Shown here piece by piece: positions 16,268 through 24,502 of a stretch of 55,564 bases of DNA. The DNA comes from Candidatus Rokuibacteriota bacterium (GTDB lineage Bacteria > Methylomirabilota > Methylomirabilia > Rokubacteriales > CSP1-6): the NCBI GenBank assembly GCA_003220495.1, contig QHSP01000042.1, positions 1 to 55,564 on the forward strand, in the 5' to 3' direction. The notes below the pieces were generated by a model that saw only the letters and a list, made by a program, of their open reading frames with translations, searched no databases and was not told the origin of the DNA. The position numbers and the translations under genes are program-made. Within the stretch, counting starts at the first letter, position 1, and every line of letters begins with the position of its first letter.

Positions 16268-17263
16268 ATGCTGGTAGGAACGAACTCCGTACTCGGGAAG
16301 CCGACGGTCGAGTTCCGGGAATCAGACGCCAACTGCCTCGACATCGGCCTCATCAATAACATGCCGGACGCGGCCCTCGAGGCGACGGAACGGCAGTTCG
16401 ACTCCCTTCTCGACTCGGCGGCCGATGGCATGCTGGTGCGCCTGAGGGTCTACGGGATGCCCGACGTTCCTCGAACGGAGTCCGGCCGCCGTCACGTGGA
16501 CAGCTTCTATTCCGACATCAAGGAGCTCTGGGACCGCCATCTCGACGGCCTCATCGTGACCGGCACGGAGCCGCGGGCGCAGAACCTCATGGACGAGCCA
16601 TACTGGGGAAGCCTGACGAGAGTCCTGGAGTGGGCCGAGCACAACACGCATTCGACTGTCTGGTCCTGCCTGGCTGCGCATGCCGCGGTGCTCCACATCG
16701 ATGGCATCGGCCGGCGAGCGCTCAGCCACAAACGGTTCGGAGTCTTCGAGTACGCGCGGATGTCAGATCACCGATTGACGGTCGACACCCCACCCCAGCT
16801 GCCGATGCCCCATTCCAGGTGGAACGATGTTCCGGAGGACGTCCTGACGTCGTGCGGCTATCGCGTGCTCACGTGGTCGGCCGATGCGGGCGTCGACGCC
16901 TTCGTCAAACAGCGGAGAAAGAGCCAGTTCGTCTTCCTCCAAGGCCACCCAGAATACGAAGCGAATACGCTGCTGCTTGAATACCGCAGAGACATCAGGC
17001 GCTTCCTCGGCCATGAGAGAGAGACCTACCCGACAATGGCGCAGGGCTACTTCGACAAACCGACCGTCGAGGCATTGGCCGCGCTGCAACGGCGTGCTCT
17101 GGCGGATCGAAGCGAGGCGCTGCTCGAGGATTTCACGACCATCCTGGCACGGGCACGAGTGACCAACACATGGCGTCCAGGCGCGACGCGAATGTATCGC
17201 AACTGGCTGTTCGACATGTGCGCCCAGAAGGCCCGACGAGTGAGGGCGAGGCAGTGGCGCTGA
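16268..17263 (+). CDS. MetA-like homoserine O-acyltransferase, divergent branch
   Basis: 331 residues; the ATG at 16268 follows a GGAGCGGAGAGG ribosome site. Class-I-amidotransferase-like fold of the MetA family with an intact catalytic triad: Cys134 (WSCLAAHA), His227 and Glu229 (QGHPEYE), at the same spacing as Cys142/His235/Glu237 in E. coli MetA. It should transfer an acyl group from acyl-CoA to the hydroxyl of homoserine or a similar acceptor. Two features are unusual. The acyl-specificity position (Gly111 for succinyl, Glu for acetyl in studied enzymes) aligns with Arg103 in TGTEPRA. The Lys pair after the NLMP motif is replaced (NNMPDAALEATERQF). It may use another acyl donor or acceptor. 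It heads a cluster with a MetY-type enzyme at 23171, a possible user of its product. Confidence 0.82.
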   Translation: MLVGTNSVLGKPTVEFRESDANCLDIGLINNMPDAALEATERQFDSLLDSAADGMLVRLRVYGMPDVPRTESGRRHVDSFYSDIKELWDRHLDGLIVTGTEPRAQNLMDEPYWGSLTRVLEWAEHNTHSTVWSCLAAHAAVLHIDGIGRRALSHKRFGVFEYARMSDHRLTVDTPPQLPMPHSRWNDVPEDVLTSCGYRVLTWSADAGVDAFVKQRRKSQFVFLQGHPEYEANTLLLEYRRDIRRFLGHERETYPTMAQGYFDKPTVEALAALQRRALADRSEALLEDFTTILARARVTNTWRPGATRMYRNWLFDMCAQKARRVRARQWR

Positions 17264-17396
17264 CCCGGGGGCCCCCTCCTGGCTCGCGGCACGGCTCAGC
17301 CTCTTGAGTTTCAGAGATCCACTGGCTGGACTGTGGGGCCAGACCCCCGCAGTTCCGAGCAGTAACGAGGGACGCACGGAAAGCTGAGATGGGGAC

Positions 17397-18137
17397 GTGA
17401 CGACCAAGCCATCGAACACAACGCCGATCCAAGAGCGCGTCGAATGGACGATCGAGAGACTGATCGCGTCCTGCCCGGACCCGGCCCAGCTCTCGCCCGA
17501 GGAACGCCGCGGGATCATCGCGCGCTACGCCGCAGTGCTCGAAGGGAATTTTATCTACTGGATGACCGCCGCCTATCTCTCCGTCGCGTCGGATGAAGCC
17601 CACGCGATCGTCCAGGACAACCTCCGTGAGGAAGTCCGCGACAATCATCCTGGGATGCTTCGACGCTTCGCCATGGCCGCTCGGGCCCTTCCGACGGATG
17701 TGGATGCGCTGGCCGTCTGGCCGGCGCTGGAGAGCGTCCGCCGATTCGTGGCGGGGCTCTCGGGCGTGAAGATCGTGCTCATGATGACCTTCTTCGAAGG
17801 GTTCATCAGTCGGTTCATGCCGTATCTGGCAGAGCTCGCGGCGAGCCAGGGCTCGGCGGAGCGGGAATATACGGATGTTCACGGCGTCGTCGACATCGAG
17901 CACACACAAGGACTCTTCCGCGCGTCCGAAGCCGAGATGACGCTGATGAACGATGAGTGTCCGCCTGCGGAAGAGCTCTTCGAGGGGCTGGAGCTCCTTC
18001 AGACGCTGATCCAGAGCATCCTTCGTCTCGGGGTCCCGGGCGTCTCGGTGTCCGGGGCCGGCCTCACTCGCGGTGACCAAACATGGCGAGTTCCGAATAT
18101 GCCAGGTCCCCGAGACGCGGTGGATGAGGTCCCTTGA
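17397..18137 (+). CDS. Heme-oxygenase-like diiron oxidase (HDO superfamily)
   Basis: 246 residues from a GTG at 17397. The all-helical protein carries the metal-ligand pattern of heme-oxygenase-like diiron oxidases: Glu49 in helix 1, Glu78/Glu79 with His84 (NLREEVRDNHPGM), Glu134 (FFEGF), and the signature His162-x3-Asp166-x2-His169 (VHGVVDIEH). This set is seen in UndA, CADD, SznF and BesC, and argues against a simple heme-binding or PqqC-like cofactor-free protein. Known members use iron and oxygen for decarboxylation, C-C cleavage, N-oxygenation or desaturation, often on amino or fatty acids. Here it lies beside amino-acid and acyl-activating enzymes, so its substrate is probably made by or loaded onto them. 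Its last 74 bases overlap the convergent GNAT gene. Confidence 0.8.
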   Translation: MTTKPSNTTPIQERVEWTIERLIASCPDPAQLSPEERRGIIARYAAVLEGNFIYWMTAAYLSVASDEAHAIVQDNLREEVRDNHPGMLRRFAMAARALPTDVDALAVWPALESVRRFVAGLSGVKIVLMMTFFEGFISRFMPYLAELAASQGSAEREYTDVHGVVDIEHTQGLFRASEAEMTLMNDECPPAEELFEGLELLQTLIQSILRLGVPGVSVSGAGLTRGDQTWRVPNMPGPRDAVDEVP

Positions 18138-18951
18138 AGTATTTGGGATGTGGGCTGAGATACCGGCCAATGAGCCCGCGGATCGGGCCGTTCGCGTCGA
18201 GCATGACCAGCGGGCATCCTCGCCGCGCGAGGAAGCGTCCCAGCGGCCCGGCAAACCGGACGAAGTCTTCGAGAGCGCGGCAATAGACGAGATATGCGAT
18301 GGGCACGAAACGGAACCGGCGGAGCCTGAAGATGAATGGGTGGCCGCGGTTCGCCGAGCTGCAGACCACGCTCACGCAGCCATACCGCGCGTGGGCCAGC
18401 AGTAGTTGGAACTCGGACGGCGACAGGTCCTCTCGCGCGCCCGTATCGGATTCGACGGTCTGGACGCGAGCGCCATACGACCGCGCCGAGAGCGCCGGGA
18501 TGGCCACGAATCGCCCGCTGCAGTACCGCGTGAACCCCTGCGCTTCGAGTATGGGGGGTGTATGAGGCGCGGGCGAGATATTGAAATACGTGACACGCTC
18601 TGGCCGCAGCGCATAGGCCGCCAGCATCGCTGCGTGACTCCTGAACGCGGGCTCCACGTACCAGCTGGACAGATTGCATCGGATTCTCACGTCTCCGTCG
18701 ACGGGGATGGACGAATGTATTCGAAGCGTGACTCCAACCGGAGTGCCGGCGCTCTCGAGCAGATAGCCGTACTTCGGGAACCCAGACGGCGTCGGGTGTT
18801 GCGACAGGCGCTCGATCGCGCGCCGAAAGTACTGCGAGTTGCGGCCCGGGAAGCCGCGCTCGAGGAGAGCGATGATCCCGTCGGTATCGCTCTCCAGTAT
18901 CTCACGACAACGGATCCGCTGCGGTGGTCGCAGCGCCATGAGGGGCAACAT
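18064..18951 (-). CDS. GNAT-fold acyltransferase-like protein
   Basis: 295 residues from the ATG at 18951, which is preceded by GAGG; a TTG at 18975 is also open. The N-terminal half shows GNAT-like features (LESDTDGIIALLERGFPGR, GYLLESAGTPVGVTLRI, LSSWYVEPAFRSHAAMLAAYAL, FNISPAPHTPPILEAQGF), and a second domain follows. It is divergent from the ACP gene (53-base gap) and convergent with the diiron oxidase gene, overlapping it by 74 bases. It resembles in role, though not closely in sequence, the GNAT protein that accompanies the ACP at 4746. A likely job is moving an acyl or aminoacyl group between carrier and amine, which is inference. Confidence 0.62.
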   Translation of the reverse strand: MLPLMALRPPQRIRCREILESDTDGIIALLERGFPGRNSQYFRRAIERLSQHPTPSGFPKYGYLLESAGTPVGVTLRIHSSIPVDGDVRIRCNLSSWYVEPAFRSHAAMLAAYALRPERVTYFNISPAPHTPPILEAQGFTRYCSGRFVAIPALSARSYGARVQTVESDTGAREDLSPSEFQLLLAHARYGCVSVVCSSANRGHPFIFRLRRFRFVPIAYLVYCRALEDFVRFAGPLGRFLARRGCPLVMLDANGPIRGLIGRYLSPHPKYFKGPHPPRLGDLAYSELAMFGHRE

Positions 18952-19004
18952 ACTCACATTGTCCTCGAAGGGCAATCACGAACGACGGGGGAGGCCTCAG
19001 CGCG

Positions 19005-19250
19005 ATGTCAGTGAGAACCGACGTCGTCTCACTATTCGAGCAAGTCGCCGCGCAGCAGAAGAAGAAATTGGCGCCACTGTTGGATGAGCTCGTCCTGCTT
19101 GACTCTGGGCTCGACTCGCTATGCCTCGCGATCATCGTCGCCCGGCTCGAGGATACGTTGGGGGTCGATCCGTTCACCGCCGCCCAAGACGCCGACTTTC
19201 CGGTGACCCTCGGCGAGTTCATCAGATTCTACGACGATGCCGTGCGATGA
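19005..19250 (+). CDS. Acyl carrier protein
   Basis: 81 residues with the pantetheine attachment motif SGLDSL (serine about residue 38) followed by CLAIIVARLEDTLGVDPF, a standard carrier helix. Unlike housekeeping AcpP it is not strongly acidic around the motif and ends in FIRFYDDAVR. The stop overlaps the start of the adenylating ligase by 14 bases, so the pair is almost certainly co-translated and functionally linked. It starts the six-gene operon that ends at 25861. It is a stand-alone carrier: no ketosynthase or condensation domain is seen nearby. Confidence 0.88.
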   Translation: MSVRTDVVSLFEQVAAQQKKKLAPLLDELVLLDSGLDSLCLAIIVARLEDTLGVDPFTAAQDADFPVTLGEFIRFYDDAVR

Positions 19251-20631
19251 CCCGAGCTCGCTGTGGAGCTCGTTGAGCGCCGGGTGCCTGGCCCAATGCG
19301 TGCTTCACGGCGCCGAGGCGAGCGTGACGTTGGCGGATCTGAGTCACGGCTCGAGTCTCGGCGGCCGACTGGAGGAGCTCCGCGGGCGGTCGGTCCTTGT
19401 CGTGACCCGGCACCAGCTCACCGCGGCATTGGCGCTGGTCGAGCTCGACGGCATCGCCGGGCGACTCGTGCTGTGCCCTCCGAATCTTCCGATCGAGCAT
19501 CTCGCGTTCGTCGTCGCGACGGCGGCGGTGGACGCGCTCGTAACTGACCAGGCCGCGGCCGCGGTCGAGCCGCTGGACATTGGCCGTCTCGTCACGTGCA
19601 ACCCGAGGATCACAGGTGCCGAGCCAGAGCGGAGCGCCCGCCACCGGACGGAATGGGTCCTGCTCACATCCGGCACGACAGGGCAGCCGAAGCTCGTCGC
19701 GCACACGTTGTCGAGCCTGACCGCGGCGATCCGAGACGGCGGGACGCCGCCGCGATCTTCGGTATGGAGCACCTTCTATGACATTCGCCGGTATGGCGGC
19801 TTGCAGATTTTTCTGCGCGCGCTCCTCGGCGGGGGATCGCTGGTGCTCTCGAGCGCCGAGGAATCGACGGCGGACTTCCTGGACCGGGCCGGAACGCACG
19901 GCGTGACCCACATCTCCGGGACTCCGTCTCATTGGCGTCGGGCCCTCATGAGCCCGGCGGCTCGCCGGATCTCGCCTCGCTACGTTCGTCTGTCGGGAGA
20001 GATCGCCGACCAGGCGATCTTGGACCATCTCCGGCTCGTCTATTCGGAGGCCAGGATCGCCCACGCCTTCGCCTCGACGGAGGCCGGTGTCGCGTTCGCC
20101 GTGGACGATGGTTTCGCCGGCTTTCCGGCGAGCCTGCTCCACCGGCCAGGCGTCGAGGTCCAGATGAAGGTCGGGGCCGGCTCGCTCCGAATCCGGTCAG
20201 CCGGAAACGCAATCCGCTACCTGGGCTGCCCGGCAGAGCTCCTCGCGGACGCCGACGGCTTCGTCGACACCGGCGACCTGGTCGACCTGCGTGGCGACCG
20301 GTACTACTTCATCGGCCGGCGGGGCGGAGTCATCAACGTCGGCGGTCTGAAAGTCCATCCAGAAGAGGTCGAGGCGGTGATCAATCGCCACCCCAGGGTA
20401 TGGATATCCCGCGTGCGATCGAGAAAGAGCCCCATCACAGGGGCGCTCGTCGTCGCCGACGTGGTCCTGAAGACCGCGCCCGAGCCCGCGCATGGCCGGG
20501 TGGGGCTCGAGCACGAAATCCTGCGGCTCTGCCGCGAGGCGCTTGCGCCGCACAAAGTCCCGACGGCGATCGACTTCGTTCCCACCCTGGCCGTCGCCGC
20601 GTCCGGCAAGATGGCGCGCGCCAATGCGTAA
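19237..20631 (+). CDS. Short AMP-forming acyl-ACP ligase
   Basis: 464-residue ANL-family enzyme, slightly shorter than usual in the N-terminal domain. It has the P-loop LLTSGTTGQPKLV, the ASTEAGVAF adenine motif, VDTGDLVDLRGDRYYFIGRRGGVINVGG at the hinge, and the C-terminal lysine region SGKMARANA. It would adenylate a carboxylic acid and pass it to the ACP encoded immediately upstream (14-base overlap). It overlaps the reductase gene downstream by 8 bases. The N-terminal region is reduced compared with acyl-CoA synthetases, as is common for stand-alone enzymes that serve a carrier protein. The specific acid is unknown. Confidence 0.83.
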   Translation: MPCDDPSSLWSSLSAGCLAQCVLHGAEASVTLADLSHGSSLGGRLEELRGRSVLVVTRHQLTAALALVELDGIAGRLVLCPPNLPIEHLAFVVATAAVDALVTDQAAAAVEPLDIGRLVTCNPRITGAEPERSARHRTEWVLLTSGTTGQPKLVAHTLSSLTAAIRDGGTPPRSSVWSTFYDIRRYGGLQIFLRALLGGGSLVLSSAEESTADFLDRAGTHGVTHISGTPSHWRRALMSPAARRISPRYVRLSGEIADQAILDHLRLVYSEARIAHAFASTEAGVAFAVDDGFAGFPASLLHRPGVEVQMKVGAGSLRIRSAGNAIRYLGCPAELLADADGFVDTGDLVDLRGDRYYFIGRRGGVINVGGLKVHPEEVEAVINRHPRVWISRVRSRKSPITGALVVADVVLKTAPEPAHGRVGLEHEILRLCREALAPHKVPTAIDFVPTLAVAASGKMARANA

Positions 20632-21358
20632 CGTCGTCGTGACGGGCGGAAGCCGGGGCCTGGGGCTGGGCATCGCCCGCAAGCTCACGGCGGCGGGGTA
20701 CCGCGTGATTGCCATAGCACGAAAGGAGAGCAATCAGCTGACGTCCGCGATGGAGGAAGCCGAACGCGACGGTCCCGGACTGCTCCACTTCGTCCCGTTC
20801 GATCTGGCCGAGATCGGGGAGATCCGCCGGCTGGTCACGACGTTGCGGAAAGACTTCGGCCCGATCTACGGGCTCGTCAACAACGCGGCCATCGCGTTCG
20901 ACGGCGTTCTCGCCATCATGCACAACTCGCAGATCGAGCACCTCGTGCGTGTGAACACCCTGTCGCCGATCGTCCTCACCAAATACATCGTGCGCTCGAT
21001 GATGGCCGACGGAGGCGGACGGATCGTGAACGTCGCCTCGGTCGTCGGCTTCACCGGATACAGTGGTCTTTCGGTCTACGCGGCGACCAAGGCGTCGATG
21101 CTCGGCTTCACCCGGTCGCTCGCGCGCGAGGTCGGGCGTCTGGGCGTGACCGTCAATTCAGTCGCGCCCGGCTTCGTGGACACCGCGATGACACAGAACC
21201 TCGACGCCGAGCAACGGCAGCAAATCGAGCGGCGCAGCGCGCTGCGCCGTCTTCCCGACGTCGACGACGTGGCGAACGCGGTCGAGTTCATTCTGAGCGA
21301 CAAGGCGAAGAGCATCACGGGGACCGTGATCACGGTCGACGCCGGCAATACGGCATGA
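20624..21358 (+). CDS. Short-chain dehydrogenase/reductase, FabG-like
   Basis: 244 residues from the ATG at 20624. Cofactor-binding TGGSRGLGLGIA, NNAAIAF, and the catalytic triad Ser139 (NVASVVG), Tyr152 and Lys156 (YAATK) are all in place, and the C-terminus (SITGTVITVDAGNTA) is that of FabG-type 3-oxoacyl-ACP reductases. It probably uses NAD(P)H to reduce a ketone or oxidise an alcohol on a carrier-bound or CoA-bound intermediate. It overlaps the upstream ligase by 8 bases and shares an ATGA overlap with the acyl-CoA synthetase downstream. As no ketosynthase is present, its substrate is not a locally made polyketide. Confidence 0.87.
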   Translation: MRNVVVTGGSRGLGLGIARKLTAAGYRVIAIARKESNQLTSAMEEAERDGPGLLHFVPFDLAEIGEIRRLVTTLRKDFGPIYGLVNNAAIAFDGVLAIMHNSQIEHLVRVNTLSPIVLTKYIVRSMMADGGGRIVNVASVVGFTGYSGLSVYAATKASMLGFTRSLAREVGRLGVTVNSVAPGFVDTAMTQNLDAEQRQQIERRSALRRLPDVDDVANAVEFILSDKAKSITGTVITVDAGNTA

Positions 21359-23166
21359 AGACTCTCGGCGATCGTTCGACCATCACACCGTGGCTGCGGG
21401 CGCTCGAGCTGACGGCGCCGATCGCGAAGAATCCTCGTCGCATTCTGCCGACGGTGATCGAGGAGCTCGCCGAGCAATTCGGTTCGGCGCCGGCGCTCCT
21501 GTCCGACCACGAGCGCCTGAGCTATCGCGAGCTCGGGGAGCGGTCGAACCGATATGCGCGCTGGGCCCTCGGCCAGGGTCTCGACGAGGGCGACGTGGTG
21601 GGTCTGTTCATGCCGAACCGGCCCGAGTACCTGGCGATCTGGCTCGGGATCACGCGCGTCGGCGGTATCGTGGCGCTGCTCAATACGAACGTGACCGGTT
21701 CCGCACTCGCCCATTGCGTCGATATCGTCGCACCCAAGCACATCATCGCGGCGGCGGAGCTGATCGGGCCGTTGAGCGCCGCGCTGCTCGGCCGCGAGGC
21801 GGCGGTCAAGATCTGGGCTCACGGCGCCGGCAGCGACGAGTTCCCGCGCGTCGATTGCGACGTCGAGCTCCCGCCAGCCGAGATGCTGCGCGATGCCGCG
21901 CGCCGTCGGCCGACCCTCGACCATCCCGCGCTCTACATCTATACGTCGGGGACGACCGGACTGCCGAAAGCCGCGACGGTGAGTCATTTTCGGCTTATGC
22001 AGTGGAGCCATTGGTTCGCCGGGATGATGGACGTGCGCCCGCGCGATCGGCTGTACAACTGCCTGCCGATGTATCACAGCATCGGCGGCGTGGTGGCGAC
22101 CGGGGCGCCGCTGGTGGCCGGCGGGTCCGTGGTCCTCGGGCAACGCTTCTCGACGAGCCGCTTCTGGGACGACGTCGTCGAGTGGGATTGCACCCTCTTC
22201 CAGTACATCGGCGAGATGTGTCGGTACCTCGTGAACAGCCCGTCGCACCCGCGGGAGCGCGAGCACCGGCTCAGGATCTGCTGCGGCAATGGGCTGAGGC
22301 TCGAGGTGTGGAACGCCTTCCAGCGCCGCTTCCGCATTCCGCGGATCCTGGAATTCTATGCTGCGACCGAAGGCAACGTCTCGCTGTTCAACGTCGAGGC
22401 CAAGCCCGGCGCCATCGGCCGTATTCCGCCGTTTCTCGCCCATCGATTCCCGGTGGCGGTCGTGCAATTCGATGTCGAGCGAGACGAGCCCGCCCGCGAC
22501 GCGCGAGGATTCTGCGTTCGCTGCGGCCCGAACGAAGTCGGCGAGGCGATCGGCAGGATCCCGGAGGATCCCTCGAGCGTGAGCGGTCGCTTCGAGGGGT
22601 ACACCAGCCGGGAGGCGTCGGAGAAAAAGATCCTCCGCGGCGTGTTCGAGCCGGGCGACGCCTGGTTCCGCACCGGTGACCTGATGCGAAGGGACGCGGG
22701 AGGCTATTTCTACTTCGTCGACCGTATCGGTGACACGTTCCGCTGGAAGGGCGAGAATGTGTCGACCGCGGAGGTCGCCGAAACGATCGCCGCGTGCCCC
22801 GGCGTGACCGACGCGCTGGTCTACGGCGTGACCATTCCCGGGGCGGAGGGGCGGGCCGGGATGGCCGCGATCGTGGTCGGCCCGGGCTTCGACCTCGTCG
22901 CGTTCCGGCGGTACCTCGTCGAGCGCCTGCCCGACTACGCCCGTCCGCTGCTCCTGCGTATTCGTGACGAGATCGAGACGACGCCGACGTTCAAGCCAAA
23001 GGCACGGCGCCTCGCCCAGCAAGGCTATGACCCGGCCGTCGTCGGCGACCCCATCTATGTCGATGACCCGGTCCGCCGCGCATTCGTTCGGCTCGATCAG
23101 GACGGATATCTCCGAATCCAGGCCGGCCCGGTGCGCTCTGATCGGGCCGAGTCGCCCGCGAGGTGA
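21355..23166 (+). CDS. FATP/FadD6-type long-chain acyl-CoA synthetase
   Basis: 603 residues. The AMP-binding motif YIYTSGTTGLPKAA, the FATP-type block EFYAATEGNVSLFNVEAKPG, FRTGDLMRRDAGGYFYFVDRIGDTFRWKGENVSTAEVAE and the terminal FKPKARRLAQQGYDP together identify the fatty-acid-transport-protein branch, which activates long or very long chain acids as CoA esters at the membrane. Its presence in the same operon as a carrier-protein ligase means the operon has two separate acid-activating enzymes, one CoA-directed and one ACP-directed. It overlaps the reductase by 4 bases and is 4 bases from the MetY-type gene. It may also provide the acyl-CoA used by the MetA-like enzyme or the GNAT protein (inference). 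Confidence 0.85.
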   Translation: MKTLGDRSTITPWLRALELTAPIAKNPRRILPTVIEELAEQFGSAPALLSDHERLSYRELGERSNRYARWALGQGLDEGDVVGLFMPNRPEYLAIWLGITRVGGIVALLNTNVTGSALAHCVDIVAPKHIIAAAELIGPLSAALLGREAAVKIWAHGAGSDEFPRVDCDVELPPAEMLRDAARRRPTLDHPALYIYTSGTTGLPKAATVSHFRLMQWSHWFAGMMDVRPRDRLYNCLPMYHSIGGVVATGAPLVAGGSVVLGQRFSTSRFWDDVVEWDCTLFQYIGEMCRYLVNSPSHPREREHRLRICCGNGLRLEVWNAFQRRFRIPRILEFYAATEGNVSLFNVEAKPGAIGRIPPFLAHRFPVAVVQFDVERDEPARDARGFCVRCGPNEVGEAIGRIPEDPSSVSGRFEGYTSREASEKKILRGVFEPGDAWFRTGDLMRRDAGGYFYFVDRIGDTFRWKGENVSTAEVAETIAACPGVTDALVYGVTIPGAEGRAGMAAIVVGPGFDLVAFRRYLVERLPDYARPLLLRIRDEIETTPTFKPKARRLAQQGYDPAVVGDPIYVDDPVRRAFVRLDQDGYLRIQAGPVRSDRAESPAR

Positions 23167-23170
23167 ATCC

Positions 23171-24475
23171 ATGAAAAGCGAGACGATCGCCATCCATGCC
23201 GGCTACGAAGTCGATCCGACGACGAAGGCGGTGGCCGTACCGATCTACCAGACCGTCGCGTATGCGTTCGACAGCGCCGACCACGGCGCTGCGCTCTTCG
23301 ATCTCGAGGTCGAGGGATTTCGCTACAGCCGCATCGGCAACCCGACCACGGCGGTGCTGGAGCGGCGGGTGGCCGCGCTCGAGGGAGGAGTGGACGCGCT
23401 GAGCGTCAGCACCGGGCAGGCGGCGCTCAACTATGCTGTGCTCAACGTCAGCCAGCTGGGGAGCAACATCGTGTCGGTTCCGCAGCTGTATGGGACCACG
23501 TACACGCTCTTCGCCCACATCCTGCCCGGTCAGGGCGTCGAAGTCCGGTTCGCGGAGTCCGATCACCCGACCGCCATCGAAAGGCTGATCGACGACAAGA
23601 CGCGGGCGGTCTTCTGCGAAAGTGTCGGCAACCCGGCGGGCAACATTTGCGACATCGAGGCGCTCGCACGCGTGGCCCACGCACACGGCGTGCCGCTCAT
23701 CGTCGACAACACGGTCGCGACACCCATCTTGCTGCGGCCGATCGAGTACGGCGCGGACATCGTGGTGCATTCGCTCACCAAGTTCATGGGCGGGCACGGC
23801 ACGACGCTCGGCGGAATCATCGTCGACGGTGGCAAGTTCGCCTGGCGGGAGCACGATGAACGGTTCCCAATGTTCAACCGACCGGACGCCTCCTATCACG
23901 GGCTGGTCTACACCGAGCGCTTCAAGGAGGCCGCGTACACTGCGCGGTGCCGCAGCGTCTACCAGCGCACCACTGGGGCCGTGTTGTCGCCGCTCAGCGC
24001 CTTTCTCCTGCTCCAGGGCATCGAGACGGTGGCCCTGCGGGTCGAGCGCCACGTCGAGAACGCCAGACGCGTCGCCGAGTGTCTGCGCGCCGATCACCGG
24101 GTGGACTGGGTCAACTACGCCGGCTTCGCCGAAAGCCCCTATCACGCGCTCGCGCAGAAATATTTCGGCGGCCGTGCCTGCTCGCTGCTGACCTTCGGCG
24201 TCAAGGGAGGCTTCGAGGCAGGCAAGAAGTTCTACGACGCGCTCCGGCTCGTCAAACGGCTCGTCAATATGGGTGACGCCAAGTCGTTGGCCTGTCATCC
24301 GGCCTCGACGACGCATCGGCAGATGACGGTGGACGAGCAACGCAAGGCGGGGGTGACCCCGGAGACGATTCGGCTGAGCATCGGCATCGAGCACATCGAC
24401 GACATCGTGGACGACCTCGATCAAGCGCTGCATGCCGCGTGCCCCGAGCGCCGATCACTGCTGGCCGCGGGCTAG
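23171..24475 (+). CDS. O-acylhomoserine sulfhydrylase-type PLP enzyme (MetY family)
   Basis: 434 residues from the ATG at 23171, 4 bases after the previous stop. Cys/Met-metabolism PLP fold type I with the cofactor lysine Lys204 (HSLTKFMGGHG), the YSRIGNPTT and STGQAA loops, and the C-terminal HPASTTH and LSIGIEHIDD blocks of MetY. Family members replace the gamma-acyloxy group of O-acylhomoserine with sulfide, a thiol, or in some fungal pathways a carbon nucleophile. The sequence is close to ordinary MetY, so direct methionine-pathway sulfhydrylation is possible. Its position between acyl-activating genes and an amino-acid decarboxylase instead suggests that it makes a non-standard amino acid from the product of the MetA-like enzyme. 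Confidence 0.88.
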   Translation: MKSETIAIHAGYEVDPTTKAVAVPIYQTVAYAFDSADHGAALFDLEVEGFRYSRIGNPTTAVLERRVAALEGGVDALSVSTGQAALNYAVLNVSQLGSNIVSVPQLYGTTYTLFAHILPGQGVEVRFAESDHPTAIERLIDDKTRAVFCESVGNPAGNICDIEALARVAHAHGVPLIVDNTVATPILLRPIEYGADIVVHSLTKFMGGHGTTLGGIIVDGGKFAWREHDERFPMFNRPDASYHGLVYTERFKEAAYTARCRSVYQRTTGAVLSPLSAFLLLQGIETVALRVERHVENARRVAECLRADHRVDWVNYAGFAESPYHALAQKYFGGRACSLLTFGVKGGFEAGKKFYDALRLVKRLVNMGDAKSLACHPASTTHRQMTVDEQRKAGVTPETIRLSIGIEHIDDIVDDLDQALHAACPERRSLLAAG

Positions 24476-24502
24476 CGCTCGCGTGAAAGCCTTCAGACGG
24501 CG

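Noticed and set aside
17264-17396. GGGGGCCCCC palindrome after the metA-like gene as a terminator
   Set aside because: There is no loop and no T run after it, so it is unlikely to stop transcription.
21076-23193. 705-residue minus-strand open frame opposite the reductase and FATP-type synthetase
   Set aside because: Antisense shadow; repetitive Arg/Gly/Asp composition and no recognisable domain, while the plus strand has motif-complete enzymes.
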